Origin: Chryseobacterium sp. BGARF1
GTDB taxonomy: Bacteria > Bacteroidota > Bacteroidia > Flavobacteriales > Weeksellaceae
Length of the DNA: 64,000 nucleotides
Assembly: GCF_001677955.1 (NCBI RefSeq)
Contig: NZ_LELA01000065.1
Location: 1-64,000 of the forward strand
Direction: 5' to 3'
Numbering within the stretch: position 1 is the stretch's first letter; the number at the start of each line of letters is the position of its first letter. The notes under the pieces are model-generated. The model saw only the letters and a program-made list of their open reading frames with translations, searched no databases and was not told the DNA's origin. Shown here one piece after another: positions 61,633 through 64,000 of the stretch. The position numbers and the translations under genes are program-made.

Positions 61633-62184
61633 ATGAAAATCTTAGCAGTAGCAGGAAGTAATTCCGAAACATCAATTAATAAATTATTAGTTTCTTACGC
61701 AGCTTCACTAATCGAAAGTGCAGAAGTAGAAATCGTTGATATGAACGACTTCGAAATGCCAATCTACAAACATCAGCGTGAAGTGGAAAGTGGAGTTCCG
61801 CAGGAAGCAAAAAACTTTGCCGAAAAAATAGATGCTGCAGATATGCTTTTGGTTTCTTTATCAGAGCACAATGGAACGTATTCTACAGCATTTAAAAATG
61901 TTTTTGACTGGACTTCAAGAATCAAGCAAAGAGCTGTTTGGAATGAGAAACCAATGTTATTAATGGCTACAGCTCCTGGTGGAAGAGGTGGCTTGGGAGT
62001 TTTGGAAGCTGCAGAAAAGCGTTTTCCATTACATGGAGGAAATATTATTGATACTTTTACGCTTCCATTTTTTAATGATAACTTTGATAAAGAAGCAAAT
62101 GTGATTTCTAATGCAGAGAAAAACAGTGAGTTAAAAGAAAAAATAGCAAAGATTTCTGCTGTTGAAATAATCTTAGAAAAATAG
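61633..62184 (+). CDS. NADPH-dependent FMN reductase family protein
   Basis: A 183-aa flavodoxin-fold protein. The FMN phosphate loop is GSNSETSINKLLVSYA (8-23), and SEHNGTYSTAFKNVFDWTSR with TAPGGRGGLGVLEAAEKRFPLHGG are typical of the FMN_red family. It reduces FMN or quinones in the cytosol. Confidence 0.9.
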   Translation: MKILAVAGSNSETSINKLLVSYAASLIESAEVEIVDMNDFEMPIYKHQREVESGVPQEAKNFAEKIDAADMLLVSLSEHNGTYSTAFKNVFDWTSRIKQRAVWNEKPMLLMATAPGGRGGLGVLEAAEKRFPLHGGNIIDTFTLPFFNDNFDKEANVISNAEKNSELKEKIAKISAVEIILEK

Positions 62185-62186
62185 CA

Positions 62187-62217
62187 TTTGAATATTAACA
62201 TAAAATTAATATCTTTG
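62187..62217 (+). promoter_or_regulatory. Clear Bacteroidota promoter before a short leader
   Basis: TTTG at 62187-62190 and TATCTTTG at 62210-62217 are separated by 19 bp, an exact match to the TTTG-N19-TAnnTTTG consensus. It precedes a 24-codon frame and a terminator. Confidence 0.8.
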
Positions 62218-62232
62218 CAAAAAGAAAAAGTA

Positions 62233-62307
62233 ATGAAAATTCAGACCACTTTTAAAGAATGTTCTTCCAAAAAAGGGAAAACTGTGGACTCTGAAATTCT
62301 GACATAA
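62233..62307 (+). CDS. Short leader-like open reading frame (24 aa)
   Basis: An ATG at 62233, 16 bp after the promoter box, opens 24 codons (starting MKIQTTFKEC, ending DSEILT). A strong terminator follows 7 bp after the stop. It could be a leader peptide for attenuation of purM, a short toxin-like peptide, or part of a small RNA. No known family. Confidence 0.45.
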   Translation: MKIQTTFKECSSKKGKTVDSEILT

Positions 62308-62314
62308 AATAACG

Positions 62315-62351
62315 GCCGATAATCTACCAAGATTGTCGGCTTTTTTATTTT
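62315..62351 (+). terminator. Terminator or attenuator between the short frame and purM
   Basis: An 11-bp stem (62315-62325 with 62330-62340, one G-U pair) around ACCA is followed by TTTTTTATTTT. It would stop transcription from the promoter at 62187 before purM. Confidence 0.85.
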
Positions 62352-62463
62352 CTAAATTTGAATAAAAAGTATATTAAAAAGACATAAAGATATAAGATGT
62401 GAGATGCAAGATTTATTAAGTCTGAAATCTGATATCTGATATCTAAAAAATCTAAATAAAAAC

Positions 62464-63456
62464 ATGAGCAACACGTACAAATCTGCAGGAGTAGACAAAG
62501 AAGAAGGTTACAAAACCGTTGACAAGATCAAAAAAGCGGTGGGTGAAACTCACAATTCCAATGTTTTGAACCATTTGGGAAGTTTTGGAGCTTTCTACGA
62601 AATCGGAGGATACAAAAATCCTGTTTTGGTTTCAGGAACTGATGGAGTAGGAACGAAGCTGAAAGTAGCTTTAGATTCAAAAAAGTATGATTCTATCGGG
62701 GTTGATTGTTTCGCAATGTGTGCAAACGACATCCTTTGTCACGGTGCAAAACCATTGTTTTTCCTTGATTATTTAGCTTGCGGAAAATTAGATTCCGAGA
62801 TTGCTGCAGAAATCGTTTTAGGAATGGTAGAAGCTTGTAAAGACAACAACTGTGCGCTTATCGGTGGTGAAACTGCTGAAATGCCGGGGATGTACAAGCC
62901 TGGAGATTATGACGTTGCAGGATTCTGCGTAGGAATTGTTGAAAAAGACCAAATCATTGACGGTTCAAAGATTAAAACGGGTGATAAAATCATTGCTTTG
63001 CCAAGTTCAGGTTTCCATTCAAACGGATTTTCTTTGGTAAGAAAAGTGTTCCCGGATTTTAACGAAGAATTCGAAGGAAAACCTTTGTATGAGACACTTT
63101 TGGTTCCTACAAGATTGTATTATAAAGATATTCACAAGGTAATCGAAGAAGTAAAAGTTGCAGGTATCGCTCACATTACAGGCGGTGGTTTGTACGAAAA
63201 TATCCCAAGAATTATTGGTGATGGTTTGTGTGCTTCAATTGATGCTTCAAAGATCCAAATTCCAAGTATTATGGTTGAGTTGGAAAAAAGAGGTGGAGTA
63301 GCTCATGAAGAAATGTTCGGAACCTTTAATATGGGGGTTGGAATGATTATCGTTGTCGATGCAGAACATGCTGAGAAAGTTTTACACCTTCTTGATGATG
63401 CTTACGAAATCGGAGAGATTACAGAAGGATCTGAAAAAATAGATTTAAAATTTTAG
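62464..63456 (+). CDS. purM: Phosphoribosylformylglycinamidine cyclo-ligase (AIR synthase)
   Basis: The 330-aa enzyme closes the imidazole ring in purine synthesis. It begins with the usual SNTYKSAGVDKEEGYKTVDKIKKAV and has SGTDGVGTKLKVA, CANDILCHGAKPLFFLDYLACGKL, GGETAEMPGMYKPGDYDVAGF and AGIAHITGGGLYENIPRII. Length is normal. It lies before purN, the usual order. Confidence 0.97.
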   Translation: MSNTYKSAGVDKEEGYKTVDKIKKAVGETHNSNVLNHLGSFGAFYEIGGYKNPVLVSGTDGVGTKLKVALDSKKYDSIGVDCFAMCANDILCHGAKPLFFLDYLACGKLDSEIAAEIVLGMVEACKDNNCALIGGETAEMPGMYKPGDYDVAGFCVGIVEKDQIIDGSKIKTGDKIIALPSSGFHSNGFSLVRKVFPDFNEEFEGKPLYETLLVPTRLYYKDIHKVIEEVKVAGIAHITGGGLYENIPRIIGDGLCASIDASKIQIPSIMVELEKRGGVAHEEMFGTFNMGVGMIIVVDAEHAEKVLHLLDDAYEIGEITEGSEKIDLKF

Positions 63457-63457
63457 G

Positions 63458-63548
63458 AGCTTGATCCCGCTTTCCGCTATATCTTTTTCGCCAACGCTTT
63501 TTTTTAAAGCCATTGAGAAAAAGGATGTCGCTGCAATCGGGGCTAGTT
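63458..63548. repeat. Dispersed palindromic-type intergenic element
   Basis: The stretch begins GAGCTTGATCCCGCTTTCCG and ends GCTGCAATCGGGGCTAG, a composition I know from many Flavobacteriia intergenic regions. Its ends are partly complementary (CTTGATCCCG and CGGGGCTAG-like). It lies between purM and purN. Confidence 0.65.
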
Positions 63549-63560
63549 AATAATATAGAA

Positions 63561-63593
63561 AGCCTTGTCAAGGTTTCAAACCTTGACAAGGCT
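63561..63593. repeat. Perfect 16-bp inverted repeat with one-base loop
   Basis: AGCCTTGTCAAGGTTT (63561-63576) and AAACCTTGACAAGGCT (63578-63593) flank a single C. No T-run follows, so it is not a standard terminator. It is probably another dispersed palindrome. Confidence 0.8.
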
Positions 63594-63605
63594 CACAAAA
63601 TAAAA

Positions 63606-64000
63606 ATGAAAAATATAGTCATTTTAGTTTCAGGTTCAGGAAGCAATCTTCAGAGAATTATTGATACCATTGATAATGGAGAGATCCAGAATGCAAAAGT
63701 ATCTTTGGTAGTTGCCGACAGAGAATGTTTTGGACTGGAAAGAGCAAAAAATCATAACATAGAAAACGTTCTGATTCCGAGAGGAAAAAACTTCAGCAGT
63801 GAATTGAGTAAAATCATTCCCGAAAATACAGATTTAATCGTATTGGCAGGATTTTTATCAATTCTAAAACCAGAGTTTTGTGAAAATTGGGTTGGGAAAA
63901 TAATCAATATTCATCCTGCTTTGCTTCCAAAATTTGGTGGAAAAGGAATGTGGGGACATCATGTTCACAATGCGGTGATTGAAGCTAAAGAAAAAGAAAG
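63606..64000 (+). CDS. purN: Phosphoribosylglycinamide formyltransferase, partial
   Basis: The first 131 codons are in the window, which ends inside the gene. ILVSGSGSNLQRIIDTI is the phosphate-binding loop, and IINIHPALLPKFGGKGMWG holds the catalytic Asn and His of GAR transformylase. It acts early in purine synthesis using formyl-tetrahydrofolate. It follows purM across two palindromic repeats. Confidence 0.95.
   Translation, partial: MKNIVILVSGSGSNLQRIIDTIDNGEIQNAKVSLVVADRECFGLERAKNHNIENVLIPRGKNFSSELSKIIPENTDLIVLAGFLSILKPEFCENWVGKIINIHPALLPKFGGKGMWGHHVHNAVIEAKEKE

Overview
The window is AT-rich bacterial DNA from the phylum Bacteroidota, most likely class Flavobacteriia near Chryseobacterium (family Weeksellaceae). 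The reasons are promoter boxes of the TAnnTTTG type, few Shine-Dalgarno sites, a type IX secretion sorting domain, a GH97 enzyme, a large type II-C Cas9, and signal peptides ending in FFFGQ-like motifs. The genus is inferred from protein character only.

Region 1 (1-3801) is the end of a type II-C CRISPR-Cas locus: the C-terminal half of cas9, cas1, cas2, and the start of an array with a 47-bp repeat and 30-nt spacers. The cas9 frame has an in-frame stop at 84-86, just before RuvC-II, so the gene is broken or split at the window edge. Region 2 (3802-40875) is a 37.1-kb Mu-like transposable prophage inserted inside a CRISPR repeat, with a 4-bp CAAA duplication. Region 3 (40876-41370) is the rest of the split array: six more spacers, ending in a degenerate repeat.

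The prophage runs from right to left as follows. An S24-type repressor on the + strand faces a leftward early operon: a Cro/Ner-like protein, a MuA-type DDE transposase, a MuB-type ATPase, an HNH-like protein, a P-loop ATPase, DUF3164, an NdpA-like protein and small genes. A rightward packaging block (23425-29091) holds small and large terminase, a gp36-like protein, portal, a MuF-like protein, virion morphogenesis and a terminator-like protein. A leftward block (23252-3917) holds protease/scaffold, capsid, CHAP endolysin, a candidate u-spanin, sheath, tube, tail chaperone, tape measure, hub, spike, baseplate, fibres and finally a Mom-like DNA modification gene at the extreme left end.

Two -1 programmed frameshift signals are visible, each a slippery heptamer followed at 5-6 nt by a perfect stem-loop. 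One, AAAAAAC, is the expected tail-assembly-chaperone shift. The other, TTTTTTC, is at the end of the portal gene. It opens a MuF-like head morphogenesis frame that has no usable start codon for about 97 codons, and so predicts a portal-MuF fusion. This is the most unusual observation in the window. The mom gene has a long structured leader with a possible pseudoknot and a tiny CxxC reading frame overlapping its start.

Region 4 (41400-64000) is ordinary chromosome: DUF1294, an MG2/plug-type surface protein, typA, a DcaP-like porin, an MHS-type transporter, a delta-60-repeat secreted protein, a GHL10-type lipoprotein, metG, GH97, a bile-acid-symporter-like protein, an aspartoacylase-like protein, an NTF2-like protein, pirin, an FMN reductase, then purM and the start of purN. 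A compact unit with a promoter, a 24-codon frame and a terminator lies just before purM. Several palindromic intergenic repeats are scattered through the host DNA.
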